Positions 1-10,188 of a DNA stretch of 64,000 nt are shown here, piece after piece. The notes beneath the pieces are model-generated. The model was not told where the DNA came from and did not search any database. It saw nothing but the letters and a program-made list of their open reading frames with translations. This stretch comes from Carex sylvatica (lineage: Eukaryota; Streptophyta; Magnoliopsida; Poales; Cyperaceae), in contig CAXKVR010000078.1 in the NCBI GenBank assembly GCA_964058845.1, positions 124,001 to 188,000 on the forward strand. Direction: 5' to 3'. A program made the translations under genes and the position numbers. Position 1 is the stretch's first letter, and each line of letters opens with the position of its first letter.

Positions 1-387
1 GACATAATTATTCCACAACTTTCGAACTTGTAAAATTTTAATTAAAAGACCTTTGTTGTCTTTTCAAAGAAACCTAGCAGGAAGTTTAATATTACTAACT
101 CCTAAATCACCCCATGTATTCTTTGAAATCAGAAAACACTTTTGCAGTTTAGTTTTGACATTTTGGAATTTTGTCTATATTGTAAACAAATGCAGGTTTA
201 TTCTACCTCGGTTGTTATATTTCTGACAGCCTTTGTCTCTGTACATATGTTTGGGTTCACACTAACCCCGACCTTCTATGTTGGTACCATATAAGTATCT
301 TTCTATTTTTTTTCACATTTTTATACATATAATGTTAACAAAGCTATTATAAAATTGCAAAAAAAAAAAAAAAAAAAAAAACTATTT
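1..387. other. AT-rich intergenic DNA, no gene seen
   Basis: I see no coding potential here. The stretch ends in a run of about 20 A residues directly before the MITE that starts at 388. That A-run belongs to the duplicated unit described at 331-800. Confidence 0.5.
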
Positions 388-800
388 GAGTGAGGCTATC
401 GTACTATGCATAGCGCGGATTGGACCGTACTATGGATCAATATTTTTGTTTTCAAAATCTAAACAGTTGATATGAACCATTCAACATGATCTCCATATGA
501 AAATATACTCGCAGAGTAAATTTTATATTTTTTATAGTTTTACTATTTATTTAGATAGTATGCATATAATGTTAACAAAGCTATTATAAAATTGCAAAAA
601 AAAAAAAAAAAAAAAAAACTATTTGAGTGAGGCTATCGTACTATGCATAGCGCGGATTGGACCGTACTATGGATCAATATTTTTATTTTCAAAATCTAAA
701 CAATTGATATGAACCATTCAACATGATCTCCATATGAAAATATACTCGCAGAGTAAATTTTATATTTTTGAATGGTTTAGAACTTTTAGATCAAGTGATA
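331..800. repeat. 237-bp tandem duplication
   Basis: The block beginning AATGTTAACAAAGC at 331 recurs at 568, so the period is 237 bp. Both copies contain the same A-run of about 20 bases, the start of the MITE (GAGTGAGGCTATCG at 388 and 625) and its first 130 or so bases. Only a few mismatches are visible, so the duplication is young compared with most repeats nearby. Confidence 0.85.
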
Positions 801-950
801 TTCTACCTATCTAAAATGTAGTAAAATAATTCTAAAAAATGTAAAATTTGATTTACAAGTACATTTTCATATGGTGATCATGTTGAATGATTTCGATCGA
901 TTGTTTGGACTTTAAAAACAGAGATATTTATTCATAGTACGGACTCAAGC
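388..950. mobile_element. Palindromic MITE, family A (first half duplicated)
   Basis: The left end GAGTGAGGCTATCGTACTAT matches the terminal repeat of the complete family A copy at 47458-47841. The interior is an imperfect inverted repeat: a 'CAACATGATCTCCATATGAA' arm at about 480 and 718, and the reversed arm 'TTCATATGGTGATCATGTTG' at about 867. The right terminus is eroded near GTACGGACTCAAGC, and no TSD is visible. Confidence 0.7.
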
Positions 951-1273
951 TGTTTGCAGTGTTCTTTTCTTGTTTTATATAAACAGAACTAATAATTATG
1001 GCAATATGCTGACATATTTCATAATACTTGCTTTCATGATTGTTTCAATAGCTATATATCTACACTACGTAGGCAAACCGTAGAAATAAATCAATTATCC
1101 AGTTTGCCCATCGAATCTTGTTCTGATATCATGCTAGAAATTGAAACAAAGAATTCAAATGTTGCAACAACAACTCCTAAATGTTTGCTAGCTAGCTTGA
1201 CATCACACACAATTTACAAGAGTCTTAACTACAACCAGATATCTATAGGAACCCAGCAATCATAAAAAAAAAA

Positions 1274-1294
1274 ATATATATATATATATATATA
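1274..1294. repeat. (TA)n microsatellite
   Basis: About ten TA units follow a short A-run, just 3' of the first GRAS gene. The paralogous position after the second gene lacks it. Confidence 0.8.
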
Positions 1295-1357
1295 GTACCA
1301 CCACATTTAAACCAGAAATTTTACAAGTTACATATAAACATTAGCAACATAACCACT

Positions 1358-3031
1358 TTACACTGTTTCCTTTGGTCTCCAAATCGAAATAGCATGTAAT
1401 GTCTTTCCTCTCCAACCTAGAAGCAACCAACAACGCTCTTCTTCAATAAAGTATCTCTTATCATGAATTTCCTTGAATTTCTTCTTGCATATCTCCACTA
1501 TGCTTGGGTCCACTGGTACCTGTTCAAATCCAGCCCGCAAGTTTCTCAGGTGCCAGTGTTTGTAGGTCTCTGGTCTCTCTACCCAAGCTGGTCCCTCACA
1601 TGCTATCAGATTGATCACTTGACTAGCCAATATTTCTCTTTCTATCAAGTGCCTCACCATATTGTCCCGAGGAATAAACGTGTCTAGTATATCAAACATT
1701 GAGGCATAATGGGACATAACCTGCTTAAAGCGGGTGACAAAGAAGGGACTAAATATCCCATTTACAACTCCGTGGAGGAACAGATGTGGTTTAAGTTGCT
1801 GTATAAGGTTAAGAACTCGATTCCTTGGGCAATTCAAGGCAACGGTTTCATCCCCCAATTGCCTAAACCGATACATACTATTAACTATGAGCAATTCATC
1901 ATTCTCAATTTTGAGATCTTTGATGCTAATATCCTCCCATTTTGATGCTATACCATGGTACTCAAAAGGAACATTGAAACTTCTAGCATACTCCTTCAAT
2001 CTCTGACCTGTTTTTTCTACCCGTTCGCTTGGGCGGAATCCGGAAAGAGGGAAATCTATCCCGGTAATTTTTAGTTTTACGGCTGAACCCTTCTGTTCGG
2101 CCAATTCCTGGATTAAAGACGGCCATTGAAAACCAAAATCAATGCCGAAATCAATTATATGCAACTTGCATTTGCATGCTTTCTTCACTGATCTGAGGAT
2201 AGTATATTTCGCGACAGCATATGTACATCTCATAAAAGGAGTTACTGTCATCAATAGGTACTGAACCTTTACAGTGTCAGAAGTTGAGATCCTTTTCGCA
2301 ATGTATTGATTATACAACTCGATACCGGTACCAGTTAATCGAGCCTCGAGAGCATTGGCAAGCATAAGAGCAAGTCTTTGGTTCTTATCTCCACTAGGAA
2401 TAGCTTGCTTTCTTATCTCTTTTATTATAATTTTGGCAACTTGGTACTCATTAGTGGCTATTGATTGAGAACAACTTACGAGAAGATCTTTAACATCGGT
2501 ATATTGCTCTCGTACTTCATTCCCACCGCATGAGCTTCCTTCGCGAACAGAAGCAACCTTTCTGAAATAGTCGTCATAGTAAAGGATCACTTCATCCAGT
2601 TTTGCATCTCTAACAGGTTCCTCAGAATAAACCAGGGGAATTTTACAGCTCCGTCCCTCTAAGAGCTCTAAATTCTCATTGTGCAATTTCCTTTTGCCAT
2701 TACAACCCTGATCTTCATTCTCCTTTTCACTTGAACTGTGTGGAGAAGAAAGTGAGAGTTTCTTCTGTTGAAAATCAATCATTAATTTTTCAATATTCGG
2801 GAGAAACTTCATTCCTTCCTCAACTCCTTTATTGTACCCTTCGCAAGGAGGATATTTTTGACCGATTATATCAGCAAAAAATTTCTCCATGGCCTCGAGA
2901 GCTGTCCCCTCTTTGAAAGCAATATCCTCTTTATCTATGTTTTCCTCCATGAGCATATTGCTCAAATAACTCAAGGTTGCATCCAAGGTGATACCAGAAT
3001 CATTGTTTTGCTCAGATGAATCTCTCATCAT
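1358..3031 (-). CDS. GRAS-domain transcription regulator, LISCL (SCL14/SCL33-like) type
   Basis: A single-exon 557-residue protein, expected to act in the nucleus as a transcriptional co-activator; Arabidopsis SCL14 in this subfamily partners TGA bZIP factors. The N-terminus carries the short subfamily motif around residues 20-30 (LSYLSNMLMEE). An acidic, Ser-rich linker follows (95-145). The GRAS domain runs from about 180 to the end: leucine-rich region (183-210), the VHIID-equivalent LHIID at 290-294, a second leucine-rich region (about 330-415), PFYRE-like region, and a C-terminal SAW region with Trp at 489-540 and IWRP near the end. Against the paralogue at 7938-9776 it lacks about 15 residues after position 7 and about 36 after KYPP (residue 62). 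Both gaps lie in the disordered N-terminus, so it is probably functional. Two ATGs stand at the start; the first is used. An acceptor (TTTCAG) lies 8 bp upstream, implying a leader intron. Confidence 0.93.
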   Translation of the reverse strand: MMRDSSEQNNDSGITLDATLSYLSNMLMEENIDKEDIAFKEGTALEAMEKFFADIIGQKYPPCEGYNKGVEEGMKFLPNIEKLMIDFQQKKLSLSSPHSSSEKENEDQGCNGKRKLHNENLELLEGRSCKIPLVYSEEPVRDAKLDEVILYYDDYFRKVASVREGSSCGGNEVREQYTDVKDLLVSCSQSIATNEYQVAKIIIKEIRKQAIPSGDKNQRLALMLANALEARLTGTGIELYNQYIAKRISTSDTVKVQYLLMTVTPFMRCTYAVAKYTILRSVKKACKCKLHIIDFGIDFGFQWPSLIQELAEQKGSAVKLKITGIDFPLSGFRPSERVEKTGQRLKEYARSFNVPFEYHGIASKWEDISIKDLKIENDELLIVNSMYRFRQLGDETVALNCPRNRVLNLIQQLKPHLFLHGVVNGIFSPFFVTRFKQVMSHYASMFDILDTFIPRDNMVRHLIEREILASQVINLIACEGPAWVERPETYKHWHLRNLRAGFEQVPVDPSIVEICKKKFKEIHDKRYFIEEERCWLLLGWRGKTLHAISIWRPKETV

Positions 3032-3520
3032 GATTTAACCTGAAAATTCCAAGTTCGTAAATCAAATATCATATGGAACTGCATGCCAACGCATGAACAA
3101 AATTAAAGGTTTAATTTCACAAAGAAATTTCAGAGAAACAAAAATTTACCAAAATATTTTAATGTGCCAAAGTAAGTTAAGTGGATAAGTGACAGTCACT
3201 ACTACAAAAAAGATTAATCACCTTGCCTTAGCTACGCGCAACAGCAAGCAACAGGGACACAAGGAACCCTTAACGGGTTGTGAGCAAAATCGCAAACACA
3301 AAGATGAAAGATGAAAGAGGAGAGAAATTAAGGAAGAAAATTGACAGAGAGAGAGATTGAGACGGTGCCTCCATCTGAAAGAGAGAAATAGAAAGATATT
3401 GACAGCGCTGTCAGAGCGTTGTGCACAAGTGCGAGAGGAATACGGTCGCGACAAAATGAGGAGACGGCGAGTTCGACAGTGGAAGAAAATTAAAGAAAAG
3501 GAAACAGAGAGGAGTCCAAT
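3032..3520 (-). other. Inferred 5' leader exon and leader intron of first GRAS gene
   Basis: On the minus strand a donor (CAAG|GTGATT, exon end near 3222) and an acceptor (TTTTCAG, exon start near 3039) would remove a 182-bp intron just upstream of the ATG. The sequence beyond the donor is a CT-rich leader (TTTCATCTTTCATC and long CTCTCT runs in the sense direction). LISCL genes commonly have an intron just before the start codon. The transcription start is not resolved. Confidence 0.5.
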
Positions 3521-3542
3521 CATTCTCTCTGCAAAAATAATC

Positions 3543-3890
3543 ACTTCGCATCCTCTGAGATATCTCATATTTTGCGCGACTTTTCGGAAAATCTCAACCG
3601 TTCACATACGTTCTGGGCGAATCTCGAAACTCAAGTAATACTGCCCCCGCGTCATCCCCGAGGAATTCTATCCTCTGAGATATCTCAAACTTTGCGTGAC
3701 TTTTTGGAAAATCTGAACCATTCAAATACGTTCTGCACGAATCTCGAAGCTAAAATAATAGTGCCCCCTGCGCTACCCCCGAATAGGCACCGGACACGTC
3801 GGTCACGCAAAAGTTGAGATATCTCAGAGGATACGCACTCATCCCCGAGTAGGGCTACGTGTCGTCGGAGATATCTCATTCAGCGCTGCA
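3543..3890. mobile_element. MITE family G (CCTCTGAGATATCTC termini), composite
   Basis: The ends are CATCCTCTGAGATATCTCA (about 3547) and its inverse TGAGATATCTCAGAGGATAC (3813-3832). A second internal copy starts at 3670 (TATCCTCTGAGATATCTC). The inside carries the family-typical CTGCACGAATCTCGAAGCT and a CCCCCGAATAGGCACC segment. Other copies are at 23120-23545, 55083-55632 and 55680-55835. Confidence 0.7.
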
Positions 3891-3925
3891 TGAAGCAAAC
3901 ACTACTCTGTTAAAATCTAACCCAA
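3885..3925. mobile_element. Half copy of MITE family F
   Basis: GCTGCATGAAGCAAACACTA followed by CTCTGTTAAAATCTAACCC matches the right-hand terminal repeat of family F (see 34874-35500). No left half is present. Confidence 0.5.
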
Positions 3926-4089
3926 AAATCGGAATCCAGAAGTTTAAGTAGACGGTAGGGATATGGGTCGTGGGACCCACATCTCAATCAAGCTTCTATT
4001 AAATATTAATGGTACTGGTAAGTGGTAATTGACCTGTTGGACCTGTGTTGGAGACTAATTAATAAGAGACCAGCCAACAATATTTATTT

Positions 4090-4801
4090 GGAAAAATTTC
4101 CAGTGTACCCATCAAAACATAAAAATATCCTATTTACACATTCAAACTGAACTTCGTTAATTTATTTTATCCCCATCTCTTCATAAATATATTATTTGTT
4201 TTTTATTAAAAATCAAATTGACTAATTTACCCGTCTTCTTCTCTGATCTAATTAATTTAACTATTTTAATCGAAGAGAGCTCGTGAAGACGAGAGGAGAC
4301 AACAATTAATTTGACTTTGAATTTGCCAAAAAGAAACTCAATGGAAGAAACAAAACAGAGAGTAAACATCCTTTTCTTGTCTACCATCATTTCTCTGCAA
4401 GGAAAAAAAAGTGTGTGTGTGTGGGTGTGGGATGGGGGGATGGGTGAAGATAAATCGAAGAAAATGCATGGTGCTACTTCGTTCGCTCACCCCAGAAGGC
4501 CAGAATCATTGCAATAATATCCATCGCCATTTTGTATGCCGACAGGTTGGTTATAGACTAGACGATAAACCAGACTTCTCTCCGATTGAAATAGTCAAAT
4601 CAATTAGCACATGGAGGATATCAGAGAAGAAGACAAGGGTAAATTAGTCAACTTGATTTTTAATAAAAGAAATAATATATTTATGAAGAGGGAGATAAAA
4701 GAAAAGAAGTTTAGTTTGAATGGATAAATAGGATATTTTTATGTTTTAATGGGTAAGTTGGCTATTTAAAAAGTTTTGATGGATACACTAGAAGTTTTCT
4801 C
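4090..4801. mobile_element. Long-TIR MITE with 9-bp TSD (Mutator-like)
   Basis: The flanks are perfect 9-bp direct repeats TATTTATTT (4081-4089 and 4802-4810). The arms are about 200 bp imperfect inverted repeats: left GGAAAAATTTCCAGTGTACC with ACATAAAAATATCC, and right the inverse (GGATATTTTTATGTTTTAAT through GTTTTCTC). The unpaired middle contains a GT-rich tract near 4410. A 9-bp TSD is the Mutator hallmark. There is no protein-coding content. Confidence 0.85.
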
Positions 4802-5225
4802 TATTTATTTATTGCGATGATAAAAACATTTAACCTGCTACGTACAATCCAAGTTGAGTAGCCCAGCGGTTCAACTAAGCCTTTTGACGTCGGATATGAA
4901 TCTAACGGTATGGAAATAATCAGATTTTTCCTAATACTTGCTATCCAGTTGTAGAGGAACCGACTTTATCCGTAGTCATATTAATTTCAGGTCATTTTCT
5001 ATTTGACTATTTTGCCCCAAATCTGCTTCAATAGCATTCTCACGAAAGAGGTCACATAATTACATATACTATGTATGTAGCTTTCAATCTGCTATCAAGA
5101 ACAGGTCAGTGTCTGTGTTTTCCAATAAATGAGAAAGGTTAACAAGTTTTGGTGTTTAACCATTTTTATGAATTGATGTGACACATGATTCATCAGTGAC
5201 CGCTAGACGCTGAAAACTACCACGC

Positions 5226-6147
5226 TGACGTCATCATGTTTAACCAGTTGAAAACTACCTGACGTCATCATAATAAGCATAAGAGGATCCAGAATTTTCG
5301 ATGGAGAAAGGCAAAAGAATAACATATTGAATTTAAATAGTTAATAGGATTTAAACTTATTAGCTAATTAAATATTAGATAAAAAAATAATGTTTTAATT
5401 TCTAATAATCTAACTTCTAATCATAATTATCAATTAGAATTCAAAAAATTTATCATAATTTTAATCCTAAATTTAATATTAATTATAAATTAAAAATTCA
5501 AAGGGGACAAAGTCGCTCCGAATCTATAAATTTGTATAAAATTTTAAAATGTAGGGCTCGCCTCAAATAAGCTAGATCTGCCCTTATTAATAAGTTTGGC
5601 TAGTACAACATCAGTGTCATTTCAACCTATATAACACAAACTCAAAAACCTATCAAATCGACTTCAAACGGTAAATCCAAACCGTCCAAACCGTTCAAAC
5701 CGATCTACTTCATTAGTTGTGTGTTTACATGCAAAATTTATAACTTTTCGAATTTATTTAGTATTAGGTCAAGCGGTCAAATATGTGAGTTTTTAAGTTA
5801 ATTTTAATATATTAATTTTTTAATATTTTTACCACTTGATTTGATACTAAAATAACTCGAAAATATAAAAAAAAATTCCATGTAAATGCATCACACATAA
5901 TGTAAATTAGTTTGAACAGTTTGGATTAGTCGTTCGAAGTCGATTTTGATAGATTTTAAAGTTAGTGTTATATAGGCTGAAATGACACTGATGTTATACT
6001 AGCCAAACTCCTTAATAATAGATTTTAGCGACCACTCTTTGGATGTTGTAGATTCTTTGATGACGTCAATCAAAACCATCAGTGACCAAAATAAATCGGA
6101 CTAAAAATTCAACACTGAGTTATAATATTCAGTAACCGATGACGTCA
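5226..6147. promoter_or_regulatory. Four TGACGTCA palindromes between the GRAS genes
   Basis: Full CRE/TGA-type palindromes TGACGTCA occur at 5226-5233, 5260-5267, 6061-6068 and 6140-6147. TGACG is the core bound by plant TGA bZIP factors. The sites lie 2.2-3.1 kb upstream of the first GRAS gene and about 1.8-2.7 kb beyond the 3' end of the second. The pairs flank a MITE (5593-6010), so they may be repeat-borne rather than regulatory. Confidence 0.35.
5593..6010. mobile_element. Palindromic MITE, family C
   Basis: Terminal repeats are AGTTTGGCTAGTACAACATC at left and the inverse GATGTTATACTAGCCAAACT at right. Inner arms repeat 'CAAATCGACTTCAAACGG' and its reverse complement. The best-preserved copy is at 30248-30654, with a perfect 9-bp TSD. 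The flanks here only roughly match. Confidence 0.75.
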
Positions 6148-6230
6148 TCACTCAATCAAGAGCGATGATGACTACTGCGGCGGATTTCCCTGATTTTTGA
6201 AGCCCCAATTTGTTGTAGTGCACAAAAGAG

Positions 6231-6441
6231 GGAATGAAATCTGCTGCGATCCGAATTTGATGAACAGTACCCTGAAATCCCTGCTTTTTCAAGTCTAACC
6301 GTTCAACTTTTTCTGTGCACGTATCTCCAAATAGATAATTTTTCTGGGCACGCATTTCAAAATAAATCAACAGTTAGATTTGAAAAAATATAGATTTCAG
6401 AGTACTGTTCATTAAATTTTGATAACAGCAGATTTGTTTCC
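6231..6441. mobile_element. 211-bp MITE with 9-bp TSD (Mutator-like)
   Basis: Perfect 9-bp flanks ACAAAAGAG stand at 6222-6230 and 6442-6450. The inverted ends are GGAATGAAATCTGCTG and CAGCAGATTTGTTTCC, and inner arms AACAGTACCCTGAAATC and GATTTCAGAGTACTGTT also pair. A relative lies at 16348-16509. Confidence 0.85.
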
Positions 6442-6450
6442 ACAAAAGAG

Positions 6451-7831
6451 ATCATGCTATGTTTGTAGCTTTCAATATGCTATCAAGAAGAAGTAGTGTC
6501 TCTGTTTTCAAATAAATGGACCAAAAAATAATTCGATCTTCAAGATAAGTAATTTGTACCAAATACTAACAATTTTCATTTGAAAAAATAATGTTTTAGT
6601 ATTTCAAATTTTAATATCTATGAAAAATCTGTCATTCAAATTTTGAATCTACAACATCCCAAATCCAAGATATTGTCCTTTAAACTTGTTAGTAAATTTA
6701 TAATGACATGGACCAAAATCGACAACAGCCGTGTGATTCGTGAGTTCTCGGAAATTTGAAATAATGGACTTACAATGGATCTTTCAACGTAAACAGTTTG
6801 TATCTTTCCAAGGGCCCAACTTTTGAAAAGTGAAAACAGGCCGAGCCTGTTTATTATTATTATTTTCTTAAGAGAAGAATTAGAAACTAATTGACCGAGG
6901 CCTGCAATGACTTCTCATTTGCTTTCTTTCTTGAAAATCTTTGCATAAGTTGCAAAGTGGTGAGGTAAAATCTCGATCAACTAAAAGTTTAAGACTTTTT
7001 TTTTAACCAATTGTACTATTTCTTCTTTCGACTGCTTCTTTACTTACATTAACATAAAAACCAACCTACACACATAAAAACACACAAACAGAGATGGATC
7101 TAGATGTATTGGAAGGATGGCTATGTCATCCTATAATTTTAAAATTTAAATTATGTTGATTTAAATTTTTTTTTTTACTTTTTATGTGCTCCAGTCCTCT
7201 TAATAAATATCAAATATTTAGTTATAACTTAGTGGTTGAGAGAACTTTTCAAATTCTACTCGCGCATTTTAATTTTCAACCCCTCGTATCAAAATTTATA
7301 GTCCTGCCCCTGAACAAAACGTGCATAAATCACAATCCCTGAACTAAGCGCTAACTATTCACTCTCCAGGTATCATTTGGTATTGACCAGTACATCTTGT
7401 AACTGTATTTGCCTCATATGTTATCAGCCTGCTTTCTAATATAAGTAGTGTTAAACTATCTCATTGTTCCGGTAGGACCGGTACCCAATTATGTCTCACC
7501 AATATTATGCCTCACGTTTTTATTTCCGTATTCAAAGTCCAAACAATCGATTCAAATATATCAACTATTAACCTTCTTTGAAATTTTAATACTACTCATA
7601 AATATCCACAATTAACCTTCTTTTACATTCTCTATTGTGCTTCTCCAATGTTCAAAGCGCCAAAGCAATAAACCACAATCCCTTTTTTTATGCATATATT
7701 CAAAACTCAAATCAACTAAAATAGAAAAAAAAAAAAATGATAATTACAACTTATAGTGCTAGCTGGAAGGTTAAAAACAGCACTGTGCAGGCAGCAATAG
7801 CATGTAATAACAAAGAAGGTTAATAAAACAC
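6451..7831. other. Intergenic, mostly old duplicated DNA
   Basis: No gene is visible. Positions 6558-6907 are the end of duplication unit 1. The segment around 7205-7270 resembles a degenerate tRNA-like box A (TTAGTGGTTGAGAGAAC), but I see no complete element. The rest is AT-rich and featureless. Confidence 0.4.
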
Positions 7832-7937
7832 CAGATATCTATAGGAACGCAACAATCATAAAATATGGTGCAACCGTGCAGTACATATAAACCTAAAATT
7901 TTACATGTTATATATGAAAATGAACATCATAATAACT

Positions 7938-9776
7938 TTACTCTGCTTCTTTTGGTCTCCAAGTGGAAATAGCATGTAATGTCTTTCCTCTCCACCCTTG
8001 AAGCAACCAATAACTCTCTTCTTCGACAAAGTATCTCTTGTCATGAATTTCCTTGAATTTTTTCTTGCATACCTCGATTATATGTGGGTCCACTGGTACC
8101 TGTTCAAATCCAGCCCGCAAATTTCTCAGGTGCCACTGTTTATAGGTCTCTGGTCTCTCTACCCAAGCATGCCCCTCGCATGCTATCAGATTGATCACTT
8201 GTCGAGCCATTATTTCTTTCTCTATGAGATTCCTCACGGTATTGTCCCGAGGAATAAACGTGTCTAGTATATCAAACATTGAGGCATAATGTGACATAAC
8301 CTGCTTAAAACGTGTGACGAAGAAGGGACTATATGTCCCATTTACAATTCCGTGGAGGAAAAGATGTGGTTTCAGTTGCCGTATAAGGTTAAGAACTCGA
8401 TTCCTTGAGCAATCCAAGGCAACTGTTTCATCCCCTAGTTGCCTAAACCGATACATACTATTAACTATTAGCAATTCATCGTTCTCAATTTTGAGATCTT
8501 CGATATTAATATCCTCCCATTTTGATGCTATACCATGGTACTCAAATGGAACACCAAAGCTTTTAGCATACTCCTTCAATCTCCGACCCGTTTCATCCAC
8601 CCGTTCGCTTGGGCGGAATCCAGAAAGAGGGAAATCTATTCCGGTGATTTTTAGTTTTACGGCTGAACCCTTCTGTTCGGACAATTCCTGAATTAGACAC
8701 GGCCACTGAAAACCAAAATCAATGCCGAAATCAATTATATGCAACGTGCATGCTTTCTTCACTGATTGGAGGATAGTAATTTTAGCAACAGCATATGTAC
8801 ATCTTAGGAAAGGAGTTACTGTCATAAATAGATACTGCATCTTTACAATGTCAGAAGTTGAAATCCTTTTAGCAATGCATATGTTATACGCCTCAGTACC
8901 GGTCCCGGTTAATCGGGCCTCGAGAGCATTGGCAAGCACAAGAGCAAGTTTTTGGTTCCAATCTCCATTGGGAGAAGCTTGCTTCCTTATCTCTTTTATT
9001 ATATTTTTGGCAACTTGGTACTCATTAGCGGCTATTGAATGAGAACAACTTATGAGAAGATCTTTAAAATCGGTATATTGCTCTCGTACATCCTTCTCAC
9101 CGCATGTGCTTCCTTCGCGAACAGAAGCAACCTTTTTGAAATAGTCATCATAGTAAAGGATCACTTCATCCAGTTTTGCATCTCTGACAGGTTCCTCAGA
9201 ATACGCCAGTGGAATTTTACTGTTCCGTCCCTCTAAAAGCTCCAAATTCCCATTATTATCCAATTTCTTTTTACCATTAGACCCCTTAATCACACATCCC
9301 TGATCATCATTCTCTTCTTCACTTGAACTGTGTGGAGAAGAAAGTGCTAGATTTTTCTCTCGAAAATCAATCATTAGATTTTCGATGCTCGGGAGAAACT
9401 TCATTCCTTCCTCGATTCCTTTATTGTACTCCAAAGCTGGCATGCTTGTTAAAATGGAATTAAATTTTTCTTGTAATGGTTCATTGGTACAAATTGGGTA
9501 GTTTTCCGGTTGTGTTTGGTACCGAATCGAGGAACTATCTTCGGAAGGCGGGTACTTTTGACCGATTATATCAGCAAAAAATTTCTCCATGTCCTGGAGA
9601 GCTGCCCCCTCGTTAACAACAATATCCTCCTCATCTTTGTTTTCCTCCATGAGCATATTGCTCAAATAACTCAAAGTTGCATCCAAGGTGGTACCGGAAT
9701 CATTGTTTTGCACAATGCCGGTATTTACCCTATCTTTCCTACTTGTTAAAACTAGCTCAGATGAATCTCTGTCCAT
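7938..9776 (-). CDS. GRAS-domain transcription regulator, LISCL (SCL14/SCL33-like) type, paralogue 2
   Basis: A single-exon 612-residue protein and close tandem paralogue of 1358-3031; the GRAS domains align almost without gaps. It keeps the full-length N-terminus: the LISCL motif (LSYLSNMLMEENKDEE, near residue 36), then the segment missing from its neighbour between KYPP and YNKG. An acidic Ser/Glu linker comes next. In the GRAS domain the VHIID core reads LHIID and follows KKAC directly, where the paralogue has two extra residues. The protein ends with a SAW region (YWLLQGWRGKTLHAISTW). Expected role: nuclear transcriptional co-regulator with DNA-binding partners such as bZIPs; the specific process is unknown. 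A minus-strand acceptor (AATTACAG near 9807) again suggests a leader intron. No frameshift or stop is seen, so this is likely the less altered copy. Confidence 0.94.
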   Translation of the reverse strand: MDRDSSELVLTSRKDRVNTGIVQNNDSGTTLDATLSYLSNMLMEENKDEEDIVVNEGAALQDMEKFFADIIGQKYPPSEDSSSIRYQTQPENYPICTNEPLQEKFNSILTSMPALEYNKGIEEGMKFLPSIENLMIDFREKNLALSSPHSSSEEENDDQGCVIKGSNGKKKLDNNGNLELLEGRNSKIPLAYSEEPVRDAKLDEVILYYDDYFKKVASVREGSTCGEKDVREQYTDFKDLLISCSHSIAANEYQVAKNIIKEIRKQASPNGDWNQKLALVLANALEARLTGTGTEAYNICIAKRISTSDIVKMQYLFMTVTPFLRCTYAVAKITILQSVKKACTLHIIDFGIDFGFQWPCLIQELSEQKGSAVKLKITGIDFPLSGFRPSERVDETGRRLKEYAKSFGVPFEYHGIASKWEDINIEDLKIENDELLIVNSMYRFRQLGDETVALDCSRNRVLNLIRQLKPHLFLHGIVNGTYSPFFVTRFKQVMSHYASMFDILDTFIPRDNTVRNLIEKEIMARQVINLIACEGHAWVERPETYKQWHLRNLRAGFEQVPVDPHIIEVCKKKFKEIHDKRYFVEEESYWLLQGWRGKTLHAISTWRPKEAE

Positions 9777-10188
9777 GATTTAATTAACCATAAAATACCA
9801 ATTAAACCTGTAATTGAATTAAGTTAGTAAATCAAATAGCCATATGGAACTGCCAATGCAGGAGCAAAATTTATTGTTGAATTTCACAGAGATATGTCAA
9901 AGAAACATCAATTATTTTGTGCCTATTGTCAAAAACTAAGCAATTCGTGTTGAGCTCAATTGCAAGAGCTTTATGTCTCCAGTATTTCAAAACTTTAATT
10001 CAACAACTAGACTAAAAAATGGAATTCTGTATTTGAAGTAAGAAATAACTAAACCATGTTTGCCACTAATTGACCCCTCAAGCCTATGGTCGAGTTCGAA
10101 TCAAGTAAGGTATCTGACATGATCAGGTTAGATTCGGACTGTTTAATTTCAATTTGCACAGATCTTAAAGAGAGCTCCCTAATCCCTA

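Larger units (their letters stand above)
1236..6910. repeat. Segmental duplication unit 1 (GRAS gene and upstream DNA)
   Basis: The segment pairs with 7832-17415. Left border: CAGATATCTATAGGAAC at 1237 recurs at 7833. Upstream of the gene, blocks around 4856-5150 (for example TATGGAAATAATCAGATTTT, then AGGTCATTTTCTATTTGA) recur in the same order at 12972-13800. The block 6558-6907 (TATTGTCCTTTAAACTTGTT and following) recurs at 17185-17405. Unit 1 has its own insertions, at 4090-4801, 5593-6010 and 6231-6441. Confidence 0.75.

Noticed and set aside
3218..3638. Overlapping frames on both strands near the first GRAS gene
   Set aside because: The minus-strand frame coincides with the CT-rich leader of the GRAS gene, and the plus-strand frame runs into MITE G.
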